A stretch of 64,000 nucleotides of DNA from Oscillospiraceae bacterium (GTDB lineage Bacteria > Bacillota > Clostridia > Saccharofermentanales > Saccharofermentanaceae): positions 1 to 64,000 of the forward strand of contig CACYMP010000002.1 in assembly GCA_902775565.1 (NCBI GenBank), given 5' to 3'. The number at the start of each line of letters is the position of its first letter. Positions within the stretch are counted from its first letter, which is position 1. This document shows positions 42,361 to 51,471 of this stretch, one piece after another. Position numbers and translations under genes: made by a program. The notes under the pieces were generated by a model. The model was not told the DNA's origin. It saw only the letters and a list, made by a program, of their open reading frames with translations, and did no database searches.

Positions 42361-43833
42361 TTACGGATCCGGTTTTTCCGCGAGTGAAAATGCGGTCTTC
42401 TCCTTGTCGATCGTCCTTTTCAGCTCATCAAACTGCCCGCGCAGCTCCTTCATCTGCAACTTTATGTCCGCAATCTGTTTATCCGCTTCAAATGCTTTGG
42501 CTTCCGCAGCCTTGTCAGAACCCGAGCAGAAACTGATCCCGGAATTGCTGCGCGCATATTTTTTGGCCTTCCTGATACTGTCTGTCTTCTGAATGAGATA
42601 TCTCCACCTGATGAAGTATGTAACTATCGTCTGCACGTTGCTGAAGAATTCCTTGTGTTTTTCGTCCGAATGCAGGACCGCTTCATCGGCTCTGTCCGCA
42701 AGGCGCTCTTCCATGAGCGGAAGCATTTTGTCCTCGAGTTCTATATCGGGGACATTCTTCCATTTGCCGGCGCAGAGGATCCTGCCGAACAGGGCCTCAT
42801 AATCCTTGGGATCGACCATGAGCATGTGCGAGAACCTCTGGTCCGCCTCGGTATAATCGGCTGCGGCAAGAGCCTGTTTGGCCTTGCGAAGAGGGTGATC
42901 GAAAAACAGTGACGTGCCATATGCGACTCCGCAGAAGCTGCATGCATAAAGCTTCTTCTCCTTATCGAGCAACAGCTGGCCGCCGCACTTGGTGCAATTG
43001 ACATTCTTTGTCACGTCTGCAAACGGATCGGGTCCTGCATCGACTTTTGAAGCATATGCGGGCTTATATCCGTTAACGGCAGGATCGAGATCTTTTAATT
43101 CCGCGTATGTTTCCGAATACTTCTTTTTGATCTCTTCTGCCTCTGAAGACATTTTTGCGGCTTGGCTGTGATCAGATGCCATGTTCTGTTTGTGTTTGGC
43201 TTCAAAGCTCTTCTTGTCGATCTCATCACTGACGAATCTGACGGCACTGTATATGGCAACGGGCAATGCTGCCGCAGGGTAATCCTTTACTATTCCACTG
43301 AGATTATCCTTTGATTCTTCCCTGGCTATATCGACCTCAAGCTCATGGTCGGCTATTGCCTGAAAAGATCTTCTTGCCATTTTGGTGCGCTCGTCCTCCC
43401 CGGCGCAGAGTTCTTTATACTTTTCGGCCAGAGCGAGCAGTTCGGAAAGCTTGTCAAAATACGCGCTCCCGGCATCGGCTTCTTTTTTTGCGTTATGCAG
43501 CGCACGCCTTGCAGGCTTGAATTCACAGTCTTTGATCCTGCCGATATCACTTAGGTTTTCAACAGATGCTATCCTGCCTTTTGCAAGTATCATTCCAAGG
43601 TGGCCTCCGAAATCACGGGGGTTCTTTGACAGCACCGTCTTGAATATTCCTTCGGCGGTATCAAATCTCAATCTCCTGAGAGCAGATGCTCCCTGTGCTG
43701 ACAGCTCTTCACGGTGGAGCTCGACAACATTGAATTCATTTCCGCAGAAAGGACATGCGAACAGCTCATGATCCTCATCAAAATTCAGAACTCCTGCGCA
43801 TTTTGTACATGAATAGCTCTTAAGTTTTGCCAT
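42361..43833 (-). CDS. Soluble protein with duplicated zinc-ribbon/helical module
   Basis: 490 aa. Two copies of ribbon-plus-helix: first CTKCAGVLNFDEDHELFACPFCG with RFDTAEGIFKTVLSKNPRDFGGHLG; second CTKCGGQLLLDKEKKLYACSFCG with DYTEADQRFSHMLMVDPKDYEALFG. The helix pairs look TPR-like. A central helical region and a C-terminal coiled coil (QIADIKLQMKELRGQFDELKRTIDKE) follow. No membrane span. The ribbons resemble the 38402 protein. Unknown role; internal duplication is clear. Confidence 0.8.
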   Translation of the reverse strand: MAKLKSYSCTKCAGVLNFDEDHELFACPFCGNEFNVVELHREELSAQGASALRRLRFDTAEGIFKTVLSKNPRDFGGHLGMILAKGRIASVENLSDIGRIKDCEFKPARRALHNAKKEADAGSAYFDKLSELLALAEKYKELCAGEDERTKMARRSFQAIADHELEVDIAREESKDNLSGIVKDYPAAALPVAIYSAVRFVSDEIDKKSFEAKHKQNMASDHSQAAKMSSEAEEIKKKYSETYAELKDLDPAVNGYKPAYASKVDAGPDPFADVTKNVNCTKCGGQLLLDKEKKLYACSFCGVAYGTSLFFDHPLRKAKQALAAADYTEADQRFSHMLMVDPKDYEALFGRILCAGKWKNVPDIELEDKMLPLMEERLADRADEAVLHSDEKHKEFFSNVQTIVTYFIRWRYLIQKTDSIRKAKKYARSNSGISFCSGSDKAAEAKAFEADKQIADIKLQMKELRGQFDELKRTIDKEKTAFSLAEKPDP

Positions 43834-43892
43834 TGCAAACCTCCTTATCCAATGTTTGCCTGTCCACTCTGTCAGACGATGGCTGCAACGCT

Positions 43893-46712
43893 TTATTTTC
43901 TCCCCGCATACTTCCAGTTTGCGGCAATATGCGGATCCTTACCTTCGAGTATATACCAATCCCCTTCAGGGAAAGTATTAATCATACCTCCCTTAGGATC
44001 CCATTCATTCGGATGATATATTGTTTGTGGACCTTTTTTCGCATCGGAGTTCATAGGCTTGCCGGTAAAAGGATTGACGGGATCTCTGATAATTCCCTTC
44101 ATTGCGAGCATCGGCGTATCACCGTTGGTCATGAATTCTTCATCGACCGTAAAGCCCTTGGCATTAAAATCTTTTACCATGAGGAGCGGCATAAAGAATT
44201 CCATGTCACGCCCGTTGCATTTAATGTCAAACTGGTCAAGGTTATGTCCGTGATCAGCCACCAGGATTATCCTTGTATTGTCATATACACCCTTCTCACG
44301 CAGATAATCAAACCACTGACCGAGCGTCAGGAATACCGCCATATTCGAGTGATAGTGGGATGCCTGACGGTAAGTCTCCATCTTCATGGTTACGCCATCC
44401 ACCGTATAGCGTCCGGCCATATCAACATCATATGTCGTGTTATCGATATCAGCTGAAGGTATATACTCCGGCTCCTGTAAGAGGCTGGGGGCATGCGGCA
44501 TGTCATTATACGTCATAAGGAAAGTGTCTTCCGCGCTGTCTTTGATCACCGTCATATCGGAAAGATGATTTAATGCTGCATAAGCTTTAAGGAAATACAT
44601 GCTGTATCCCTTGCTCCTCGAAGGGCCGTCACCGGTCTGGACAATCGAAAAGGCCGCAGACGAGCTGCCCTGATCACCGTTTAAGGAGACGGCTTCATTA
44701 TATAATCCGCCGTCATAGATCGTTTCCTGCAATAAGACAGGCGATACCCTCATCAGCGAGAAGAAAAAGAAGTTGCGGTTACGAATATCATTTACCCGTG
44801 TCATTACGTTTTTCGATTTGTCATTGCTTTTATCCCAGTTGTAATATTTCAGGATGTTATTTGTCGTCATGCAGTGAATTTTAGGATAATCTTTATATAC
44901 CGACGAATCGGAAACCTGACTGAAATTCGCAAACGCAGGGTCACTGACCGTTACCGAAAAACCGTTGTTGCTGAAAAGCACCGGCATTACTTTCAACGCT
45001 TCATTTTGTTTGTCCCTGAGCGTTTCCGTATTTCTTTCATTTATTCTTTCGGGAGTATACTCATATCCGCCATACAATGCGGGGGATCCGAGAATAGTAG
45101 TAGGCCCGTAAGCTATCGTATTTGGATAATAAGTAAAGCCGTCAAACTTCTCTTTAAGCCCGGGTTTCTCGTTCAAGATGTATGGGACCTGTGTTCCCAT
45201 GGCGCGGTCAATAAAGAACACGATCACATTTTTTCCCTTGGTGCTGAGCGGTATCGAGAGCAATTCCGTAGGAGAATTCGAGTAAAGCCAGAAACCCGTA
45301 TATGCACCGACGACATTTGCGGAATTCATGAATCCTATACAGAAAACGGCCATTATTCCGATTATCAGAATATATTTCACGTAATTGCCGATCTTTACAT
45401 AAAGAACACCGAAAACAACAGCAATGACAGCTATCATAAGCAGATTGAGCAGATGTTCCGAAAGCTTAAAAGACGGTTGTAAATCGTACTGCAGCGTTGA
45501 AGACATATTACCGAGCTTTGTTCCGAAAAACATATAATCAGCTACGGATACACCGCAGATTATCCATATTACCTTGCTGAACAGTGCCTTGATCCCGTCG
45601 CTCATAAAGAAATAGAAGACACTGCCCCAAAGCACCCAGCTTCCAATGGACAGCAGCGATGCATTGATGATATAAGTGCCGGGGTTGGCTACCTGAACAA
45701 AATCAACGAATTCCAGAGTAGAAGCGTTTATAACGGCTGAAGGGATAAACAGACCTGTAAACAACGCCATCATGATGGTTCCGGTAACGAAAACGGCAGT
45801 GTTTTTTTGAACAGGTTTTTCTTTTTCTTTTTGCTTGCGGAAACCTGTTATCAGGGAAAGCATAAGTAAGATCCCGCCTGCCGAAAGAAGAACCTTCTGT
45901 CTTAAGTCAAGATCAGTTCTTAAGAGCGATGAGACAATGACAGCCAAGCCTCCAGCAGCAAGAACTATACTCAATGCCTTCTTCGGATCTCTGAGTTTGT
46001 AGAAAACGTTCTTTACGAGCGAGAAAACATTATTCAGGAGCCAATAGAAAACGAGCCCCGAAGGTGAACGGTAGAGCAGTATGAGAAAGACTGCTGCCAG
46101 GCCGTAGACCTGCACTTTTTCCTTTAAGGGATGACCTTTAGTGTAGATTATTCCCGATATCACATTGATGAGAGTCATCAGGATCGGAAGAACATTGATG
46201 GGAAAGGTTCCCGCCATGAACATGGCATCTTCCCTGCCGAGGTCGGCGATAAAGCCGAATCTCATTCCCTTAAGTCCCTGCATGCCTGACAGCAGATTAT
46301 ATGCTGCTATAAAAAAGGGTATCTGAAGCAATACTGAGACTGAACTCTTTAAAGCATAAACAGGCTTATAGTGGTTGATTCGGTAATACTCCTGGACCAT
46401 GAAAAAACGTTCATCGCCCTTAAATGTTGCCTTTATCTGTTTGAGACGCGCTGCCATCTTTGTCTGGATGTCACGCTCTTCTGCCTGAAGCTCGTCAGCC
46501 CTTTTGTAAAGGGGAAGCACGAGGAAATTAACCGCGAGGCTTAGGAAAACTATCGACACTCCCGCATTGCCGATAAGCCTGTTTGCGATCGAGAAGATCA
46601 CTTCAAAAAGAAGCTCGAGCGGCGAGATTATAATCGTGTAGAGTATAGACGTTATCAACACAAACTGAAAATCCGGAATTTCTTTTGCTTTACGGATCCC
46701 TATCCCTATCAA
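43893..46712 (-). CDS. YidC/Oxa1-like domain fused to alkaline-phosphatase/LTA-synthase-like domain
   Basis: 939 aa. Residues about 1-245 are YidC-like: first helix pair, a charged cytoplasmic hairpin (QAEERDIQTKMAARLKQIKATFKGD), LLQIPFFIAAYNLL and the closing YRSPSGLVFYWLLNNVFSL. Further helices (about 255-495) lead to a sulfatase/LTA-synthase-like domain (about 515-939) with a nucleophile-type Thr in YGPTTILGSPALYGG, Asp in VFFIDRA and VADHGHN. Where YidC has a conserved Arg in its groove (IIIRxxxLPL) this protein has AVNFLVLPL. The start is unsure: TTG at 46712 with no ribosome-binding site, but a promoter TTGTAT-N16-TAAAAT lies just upstream. Confidence 0.85.
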   Translation of the reverse strand: MIGIGIRKAKEIPDFQFVLITSILYTIIISPLELLFEVIFSIANRLIGNAGVSIVFLSLAVNFLVLPLYKRADELQAEERDIQTKMAARLKQIKATFKGDERFFMVQEYYRINHYKPVYALKSSVSVLLQIPFFIAAYNLLSGMQGLKGMRFGFIADLGREDAMFMAGTFPINVLPILMTLINVISGIIYTKGHPLKEKVQVYGLAAVFLILLYRSPSGLVFYWLLNNVFSLVKNVFYKLRDPKKALSIVLAAGGLAVIVSSLLRTDLDLRQKVLLSAGGILLMLSLITGFRKQKEKEKPVQKNTAVFVTGTIMMALFTGLFIPSAVINASTLEFVDFVQVANPGTYIINASLLSIGSWVLWGSVFYFFMSDGIKALFSKVIWIICGVSVADYMFFGTKLGNMSSTLQYDLQPSFKLSEHLLNLLMIAVIAVVFGVLYVKIGNYVKYILIIGIMAVFCIGFMNSANVVGAYTGFWLYSNSPTELLSIPLSTKGKNVIVFFIDRAMGTQVPYILNEKPGLKEKFDGFTYYPNTIAYGPTTILGSPALYGGYEYTPERINERNTETLRDKQNEALKVMPVLFSNNGFSVTVSDPAFANFSQVSDSSVYKDYPKIHCMTTNNILKYYNWDKSNDKSKNVMTRVNDIRNRNFFFFSLMRVSPVLLQETIYDGGLYNEAVSLNGDQGSSSAAFSIVQTGDGPSRSKGYSMYFLKAYAALNHLSDMTVIKDSAEDTFLMTYNDMPHAPSLLQEPEYIPSADIDNTTYDVDMAGRYTVDGVTMKMETYRQASHYHSNMAVFLTLGQWFDYLREKGVYDNTRIILVADHGHNLDQFDIKCNGRDMEFFMPLLMVKDFNAKGFTVDEEFMTNGDTPMLAMKGIIRDPVNPFTGKPMNSDAKKGPQTIYHPNEWDPKGGMINTFPEGDWYILEGKDPHIAANWKYAGRK

Positions 46713-46804
46713 TTTATTTTAATATCTATACATTTTAGCAATTCTATGCCTTTATACAAGTCATTGTTGGCCCCGGGTATCAAAACATAAAGCGGGCAAG
46801 ACAC

Positions 46805-48031
46805 TTATTTCGCCAGTCCGGACATCGGAACGATAACCTGCAGGACGAACTCTTCGCCCTGGTTAGCGCACATGATGACGTAGATCCTCTTGCCGTTTTT
46901 ATCAAATACACCGTTAAAAGTCGAAAAGCCGGCCGTGCTTCCTCCGTGCAAGATCCACTGATCCATCTGCTGCCATCCGAAGCCGTAGCCGTCGACAAAA
47001 TTCATTATCTCCTTCATCGATCCCTCACTCAGGAGATGACCTCCGAACAACGCCCTGTGATACTTAAGAAGATCGACTGCTGAGGAATGAACATCGCCGC
47101 ACCCTTTGCTTGAATTAACAGGGTTATACCAGGCATTTTTCCTGATCGAAGCCTGGACATTTCCTTCTTTCATCGAAGTCGTATCGGTCATGCCGCAGGG
47201 CTTGAATACTGTCTGCTCCATGAATCCGGCGTATGACATTCCGCTCTTCTTTTCGATTATCCCGGCAAGAAGCGTGTAATTCGTGTTCGAATACTGAAAT
47301 TTAATATCCTGTTCAAAACCGGGTTTTCTGCAAAATGCCTGTTGGACTATCTTATCGCCATATTTATCAAAGAAATTACAGAAATCCTCTCCGCTCGGAT
47401 TGCCTGTTCCGACAAGCTCCGAACCTGTCTCCTCGCCCCAGAAACCTTCCGGGTCATTTACGAAATCACTGATTCCCGAACGCATGCGCAGAAGGTTCCT
47501 GACAGTCACCTTTGAAACCTCGCCGTAGAAAGGGCATGAACTGTATTCGGGGAAGAAATCGCCCAACGTGTCATCAAGCTTTATCTTGCCTTCTTCAACG
47601 AGCTTCATGATGCAGACGGCGGTCATTGACTTGGTTACCGAGCCGATCTCATATGTTGTATACGGAGTAACTTCACTGCCGTCCTTATCTTTAAGACGCA
47701 TACCGGCAGCCACGATAACGTCATCGTCAGTCGCAATGATCAATGAACCCCTGATACTGACATTATCCTTTAACTGGCTCACAAGGTGCCCTAACAGATC
47801 CTTATACTTCGGATCCCCGTTGATCCAGATGTTGCCCTGTACATTGCTGAGCTTTTTGATCTGCTCATCAACATCGGGAAGTTCCTTCGTGGCCTCACTC
47901 CCAGTCTGCTGAGTTTTCCCGCTGACTGTTGTGGAAACAGGTGTCGTCTTTGCGCAGGACGGCAGACAGGATGCCATCATGATGCAGGCAAGCAAAGTGC
48001 AGATCGTTTTTCTGATATGTAAGGTCTTCAT
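46805..48031 (-). CDS. Serine hydrolase, class C beta-lactamase/PBP family, lipoprotein
   Basis: 408 aa. Lipobox MASCLPSC at the N-terminus. Active-site motifs: SVTK (SxxK) near 133, YSN near 229 (YxN), HGG in WILHGGSTAG (KTG-like position) near 367. Family members include D-aminopeptidases, esterases, and PBP4-like carboxypeptidases; true beta-lactamase activity cannot be inferred. Surface-anchored. Stands between the YidC fusion and a single-span protein, with 90-115 base gaps. Confidence 0.9.
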   Translation of the reverse strand: MKTLHIRKTICTLLACIMMASCLPSCAKTTPVSTTVSGKTQQTGSEATKELPDVDEQIKKLSNVQGNIWINGDPKYKDLLGHLVSQLKDNVSIRGSLIIATDDDVIVAAGMRLKDKDGSEVTPYTTYEIGSVTKSMTAVCIMKLVEEGKIKLDDTLGDFFPEYSSCPFYGEVSKVTVRNLLRMRSGISDFVNDPEGFWGEETGSELVGTGNPSGEDFCNFFDKYGDKIVQQAFCRKPGFEQDIKFQYSNTNYTLLAGIIEKKSGMSYAGFMEQTVFKPCGMTDTTSMKEGNVQASIRKNAWYNPVNSSKGCGDVHSSAVDLLKYHRALFGGHLLSEGSMKEIMNFVDGYGFGWQQMDQWILHGGSTAGFSTFNGVFDKNGKRIYVIMCANQGEEFVLQVIVPMSGLAK

Positions 48032-48145
48032 GGAGTCTCTCCCGATGGTTTTCTTGTTCTAAACTTATCAGTTCCTGCTCTGTCTGACAATCGACCATTG
48101 GTAGAACCCCTTATTTTCAAGGGTTTGCAGGTATCCATCTCATGA

Positions 48146-48655
48146 TCAGGACGGCGCGACGCGTACAATAAACCGGCAGCTTCCGTCTTTGTATTCTTGG
48201 ACGCTGTAATGCCACGTCCAATCTGTTCTCTGCGAATCAGGACCGACCAGCGAAATGTCGACTATTATCTTTGAAGAACCGCCATCACAAGGTCTTACAG
48301 ACTCAAGCTCATATGTGGCCTCATTTTTGACCTTCTTGTCTGAACCTTTTGCTGCATTCAGCTCATCGATCGCTCTCCCAAGCCTGAGTTTTTCTGCCAT
48401 TTCTTCCAAACTGCTGAATTTTACCGTTTCTATCTGCAGATCAGGATCCTGGAAACCTCTTGTTCCGTATCGCTCAACGTAATCAGCTATCCGCGGCATG
48501 AGAGCCTGTTCGGCAAGCGACACACGGTCTTCCGAAGACAGATTTCCATGCCATTGAAAAGTCGTCATTGGCGCGAAAGCGATTATGACCAAAAGAAAGA
48601 AGGCAGCAATGGCCGCAAGTACTATTAACACAGTGCGTACTGTCTTATTTTTCAT
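48146..48655 (-). CDS. Single-span membrane protein, unknown
   Basis: 169 aa from the ATG at 48655, where GGAGG precedes; the track to 48700 is longer without support. One N-terminal transmembrane helix (about 7-29) and an extracytoplasmic domain with helix-rich start (RVSLAEQALMPRIADYVERYG) and a strand pair at the end (RTDWTWHYSVQEYKDGSCRFIVRVAPS). No family recognised. Confidence 0.72.
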   Translation of the reverse strand: MKNKTVRTVLIVLAAIAAFFLLVIIAFAPMTTFQWHGNLSSEDRVSLAEQALMPRIADYVERYGTRGFQDPDLQIETVKFSSLEEMAEKLRLGRAIDELNAAKGSDKKVKNEATYELESVRPCDGGSSKIIVDISLVGPDSQRTDWTWHYSVQEYKDGSCRFIVRVAPS

Positions 48656-48786
48656 GTTCACTCCTCCCAGGCTGTTCCTTATGATGCAATCGTAGCACAC
48701 GTGTTGTTGAATTGCAATTAAATTTTATCGTTTTTCGATATAATTATTTCGAATTTCGCGAACAGCGATGAGCATTCACCAAGCAA

Positions 48787-48902
48787 GCGTTTGTTTTCGA
48801 GCGATTTCCGCACATACAAAGCGAGCAAAGTGTTGATTGCGGACTTCCGCACAAGCGGGCTTTGCCCGCGCGGAGGACCGTAGCAATCAACGCGTTGCGA
48901 GC
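48787..48902. repeat. Dispersed structured repeat, copy 1
   Basis: Core 48839-48884: GCGGACTTCCGC, ACAA, then the hairpin GCGGGC-TTT-GCCCGC, then GCGGAGGACC, which pairs back to the first part. Outer arms TTGATTGC (48833-48840) and GCAATCAA (48883-48890) are exact complements. It ends GCGAGCTT directly at the stop codon of the minus-strand LRR gene. A related partial unit precedes it (48787-48807). Compare 51384-51471. Confidence 0.75.
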
Positions 48903-50381
48903 TTAATAGTATTCCTTGACTGCTCTTGCGGTGAAGACCTCTTCGAAATGCTGATCTGCCCAGGATCCCTTTTTGACCCTTACCGTCAATTTCTGATCCG
49001 GCTGTACCCACTCTGTTTCCGGCTCGGCAAAAGCATTATCCCATTTCTCAAGCTGCATTTCTTCGGGCACGGTGATAGTCAGTTTGCCGCAGAATGCGAA
49101 AGCGTACTCACCGACACACTTAAGATTCTTCGGCAATGTAATCTCATTCAAAGATGTGCAGCCCTGAAACGCAACAGCTCCTATTGAAGTGATGCTGTCA
49201 GGGAGCTTTAAGTTCTTTAGTGAACTGCAGCAGTCAAACGCCATTGCATCGATCTCGGTCAGATTGCCTTTTATCTCAACTTTCTCAAGATTACTATCAT
49301 TTTCGAAACAACTGAAAGGTATCTTTCTGACACCCTCCGGAATAACGATTTCACGGAGATTGGGTATATTTGAATGCACGCCGAGTTTTGTAAGCTTTGC
49401 AGGGAGTTTTATCTTTTCCAATGTTCGAGAACCGGCAACGAGATAACCGTAATCCACATCATCATCACTTTCAAAAGACACGCCCTTCAGGCTTTCACTC
49501 GAGAACCCGTCCACGACCCTTCCGAATATCTTCACGCCGGCCGGGATCACCAGTTCCTCCTGCTTTGTACCTTCTTTCGTAAGGCCGATCAGTTCAGTTT
49601 CCGAACCTGTTTTCCTGAAACGGAAATATCCGGATTCTGTTATGGTTTCTTCTGCATTTCCTGCACCGGAATTCATAGTATCAGTTCTGATCCATAACGC
49701 CGGACGCACTTCGCGGTTGAGATAGACCAGGCCGCCATACTCATCAATTCCGCCTTTTGTTACGGGTTCAGTGCCTATAAATGCGGCGTGATCAGAGTAT
49801 ATTCCTTTGTTTCTGAGCCAGTATCCCAGTTCATTATTAAGGGGAAGCGCACGGTCTTCGTTATCCTTGAAATACCTGTATGCCTCTTCAATACTCAACA
49901 GGAAGACTTTAATTCCTTCTTTTTCGACTATGATCTCTCTTTCATAATCAGTGAATGCGGCATTTATGTATTTTTCGTTCAGCCAGATCTTGATGTCACA
50001 GTCCTTGGCATCCCATCCGCTCCAGTTGCCGTCAAACGGATATCTGTCAACCGAGTCAACAGTAGTGATATACGCTTCTGACCCATTGACGGTAAGGACC
50101 CTCCAGTTTGTGTGTCCTTTATAATCACCGAATCTGATGATGTCACCGGCCTTCACTTTTCCGGTATTCAGCGACCTGGTATTTGCCTTTCTGCTCAGTT
50201 CAACGCTGTCTTTATATCCGTTCAAAGAGTCGAATTCGATTACTGCTTCAGCATACTTGCCAGAATTCATCAACTTGACCGCGTGCTCATATCTGTAGTC
50301 AGGCGAATTTTTATCAGCACACGAACAAACATGGCCGCAAATGATGACTATAACTAAAAGAAACGAAATAAGTCTTCGCAT
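48903..50381 (-). CDS. Lipoprotein with DUF6273 and BspA-type leucine-rich repeats
   Basis: 492 aa. Signal with CSC lipobox-like Cys near 20. A short TPR-like segment (YEHAVKLMNSGKYAEAVIEFDSL), a DUF6273-type domain (NWRVLTVNGSEAYITTVDSVDRYPFDG... INAAFTDYEREII) and then LRR_5 repeats (VSFESDDDV, TLEKIKLPAKLTKLGVHSN, SLKNLKLPDSITSIGAVAFQGC, SLNEITLPKNLKCVGEYAFAFC). BspA-like LRR proteins commonly mediate surface contact. Start at 50381, with AGGAGG upstream. The stop abuts the structured repeat. Confidence 0.88.
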   Translation of the reverse strand: MRRLISFLLVIVIICGHVCSCADKNSPDYRYEHAVKLMNSGKYAEAVIEFDSLNGYKDSVELSRKANTRSLNTGKVKAGDIIRFGDYKGHTNWRVLTVNGSEAYITTVDSVDRYPFDGNWSGWDAKDCDIKIWLNEKYINAAFTDYEREIIVEKEGIKVFLLSIEEAYRYFKDNEDRALPLNNELGYWLRNKGIYSDHAAFIGTEPVTKGGIDEYGGLVYLNREVRPALWIRTDTMNSGAGNAEETITESGYFRFRKTGSETELIGLTKEGTKQEELVIPAGVKIFGRVVDGFSSESLKGVSFESDDDVDYGYLVAGSRTLEKIKLPAKLTKLGVHSNIPNLREIVIPEGVRKIPFSCFENDSNLEKVEIKGNLTEIDAMAFDCCSSLKNLKLPDSITSIGAVAFQGCTSLNEITLPKNLKCVGEYAFAFCGKLTITVPEEMQLEKWDNAFAEPETEWVQPDQKLTVRVKKGSWADQHFEEVFTARAVKEYY

Positions 50382-50489
50382 AATTTCCTCCTGTCTGACG
50401 TCCGGGAGTTCCTTTATACAAGTGATATTAATGCTCAATAATGGATTTAATGTGGATTTATAAATGCTTATCCCCGGCTGCCTGGTCGA

Positions 50490-50510
50490 GCGCTTGTTTT
50501 CGAGCGATTT
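50490..50510. repeat. Partial copy of the dispersed repeat
   Basis: This 21-base segment matches 48787-48807 at 20 of 21 positions and ends exactly where the next minus-strand gene's stop codon begins, the same boundary as in the full copies. Confidence 0.6.
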
Positions 50511-50847
50511 AATGCTGCGCCAATGCCATCATAGTGCCGAAATATAAAAGAACCATCAATACCAGACTAAGCGCACAACCGATCAATCCCGCAAGCCAAA
50601 TTGCGTGGTGATAATCTCTTGAGTCTCTTGTAGTAAATGAGAAAATCAAACCGATAATCGAGAATATTGGAACAAAGTAGACAACACACATGATCACACT
50701 TCTGGTGCCAAACGCACTCAGCAGGTAAACCGCAAAACAAGCAAAGGAGAGTATGGCCATAACAAGAGGAACACGGTAGGAGTTTGAATCCCTTGACCTT
50801 CTGGATTCCTTGCTGTTGCCGAACTGATCAATGTAGTTGTCGTTCAT
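50509..50847 (-). CDS. Small three-span membrane protein
   Basis: 112 aa. A charged N-terminal tail (residues 1-24) and three hydrophobic segments (about 26-46, 50-70, 84-106), reminiscent of DUF4190-like membrane proteins. It follows the GNAT gene by six bases. Function unknown. Confidence 0.7.
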   Translation of the reverse strand: MNDNYIDQFGNSKESRRSRDSNSYRVPLVMAILSFACFAVYLLSAFGTRSVIMCVVYFVPIFSIIGLIFSFTTRDSRDYHHAIWLAGLIGCALSLVLMVLLYFGTMMALAQH

Positions 50848-50853
50848 AAAGTA

Positions 50854-51321
50854 TCACCGTTCCATCATCACTTTGTATTCAGGAGTGCCTTCTTCGAGCT
50901 TCCTGTTACCGGTAATATGAAATCCGTGGGCCTCATAGAACCTGATCGCATCCGCATTCTTTTCCAATACCCACAAGAATTTTACGTCATGTTCCCTTTT
51001 CGCAAACTCTATCAATTCCGCGCCTATGCCCTGACCCTGAAAGAAATGCTCCACATACAGTTCGACCACTTCTTTTCCCGCTATCCGGATAAGACCCTTG
51101 ACGATACCGTCAGCTTCATAAACCCAGATGTTTTCAAGGATCTCCGGATCAGAATACTTCTCAGCCACCGGGAGAACCTGGATCTCTCCAAATGAAACAG
51201 CGTCGTTCCTGAAGATAACGCGATAATTCATGCGCTTAACAAAGACCAGGATCTCGGCAATCCTGGAAATATCTTCAATTGCAGCTTTTCTTATCAAGAA
51301 GTTCTTGCCAGTTTGCTCCAT
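50854..51321 (-). CDS. GNAT-family N-acetyltransferase
   Basis: 155 aa from the ATG at 51321 (GAGGAATAGT upstream); a frame from 51420 would run into the structured repeat. Acetyl-CoA loop FQGQGIGAELIEFA near 90-104 and C-terminal FYEAHGFHITGNR. Similar to small-molecule or polyamine acetyltransferases; substrate unreadable. Lies between copy 2 of the repeat and the membrane protein gene. Confidence 0.88.
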   Translation of the reverse strand: MEQTGKNFLIRKAAIEDISRIAEILVFVKRMNYRVIFRNDAVSFGEIQVLPVAEKYSDPEILENIWVYEADGIVKGLIRIAGKEVVELYVEHFFQGQGIGAELIEFAKREHDVKFLWVLEKNADAIRFYEAHGFHITGNRKLEEGTPEYKVMMER

Positions 51322-51383
51322 ACTATTCCTCAATCTAATGAAAGCCCCTGGTTTAGGGGCTTCCAAATGATTTGTGCAAATTC

Positions 51384-51471
51384 CAAGCGAACACCCGGTT
51401 TCGAGCGGACTTCCGCACAAGCGAGCTTTGCTCGCGCGGAGGACCTTAGCGAGGAAGCGGGTGCGAGCTTT
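51384..51471. repeat. Dispersed structured repeat, copy 2
   Basis: Core 51405-51450 matches copy 1 at 43 of 46 positions. The inner hairpin is GCGAGC-TTT-GCTCGC, so a G-C pair of copy 1 is A-T here (51424 and 51432). The outer arms are a different sequence, CACCCG (51392-51397) and CGGGTG (51458-51463), but still complementary. It ends GCGAGCTT directly at the guaA stop codon. Confidence 0.75.

Noticed and set aside
48718..49011. Minus-strand frame of 97 codons across copy 1 of the structured repeat
   Set aside because: It overlaps the LRR gene and the repeat and has no ribosome-binding site. The parallel frame at copy 2 shares only the repeat-encoded part.
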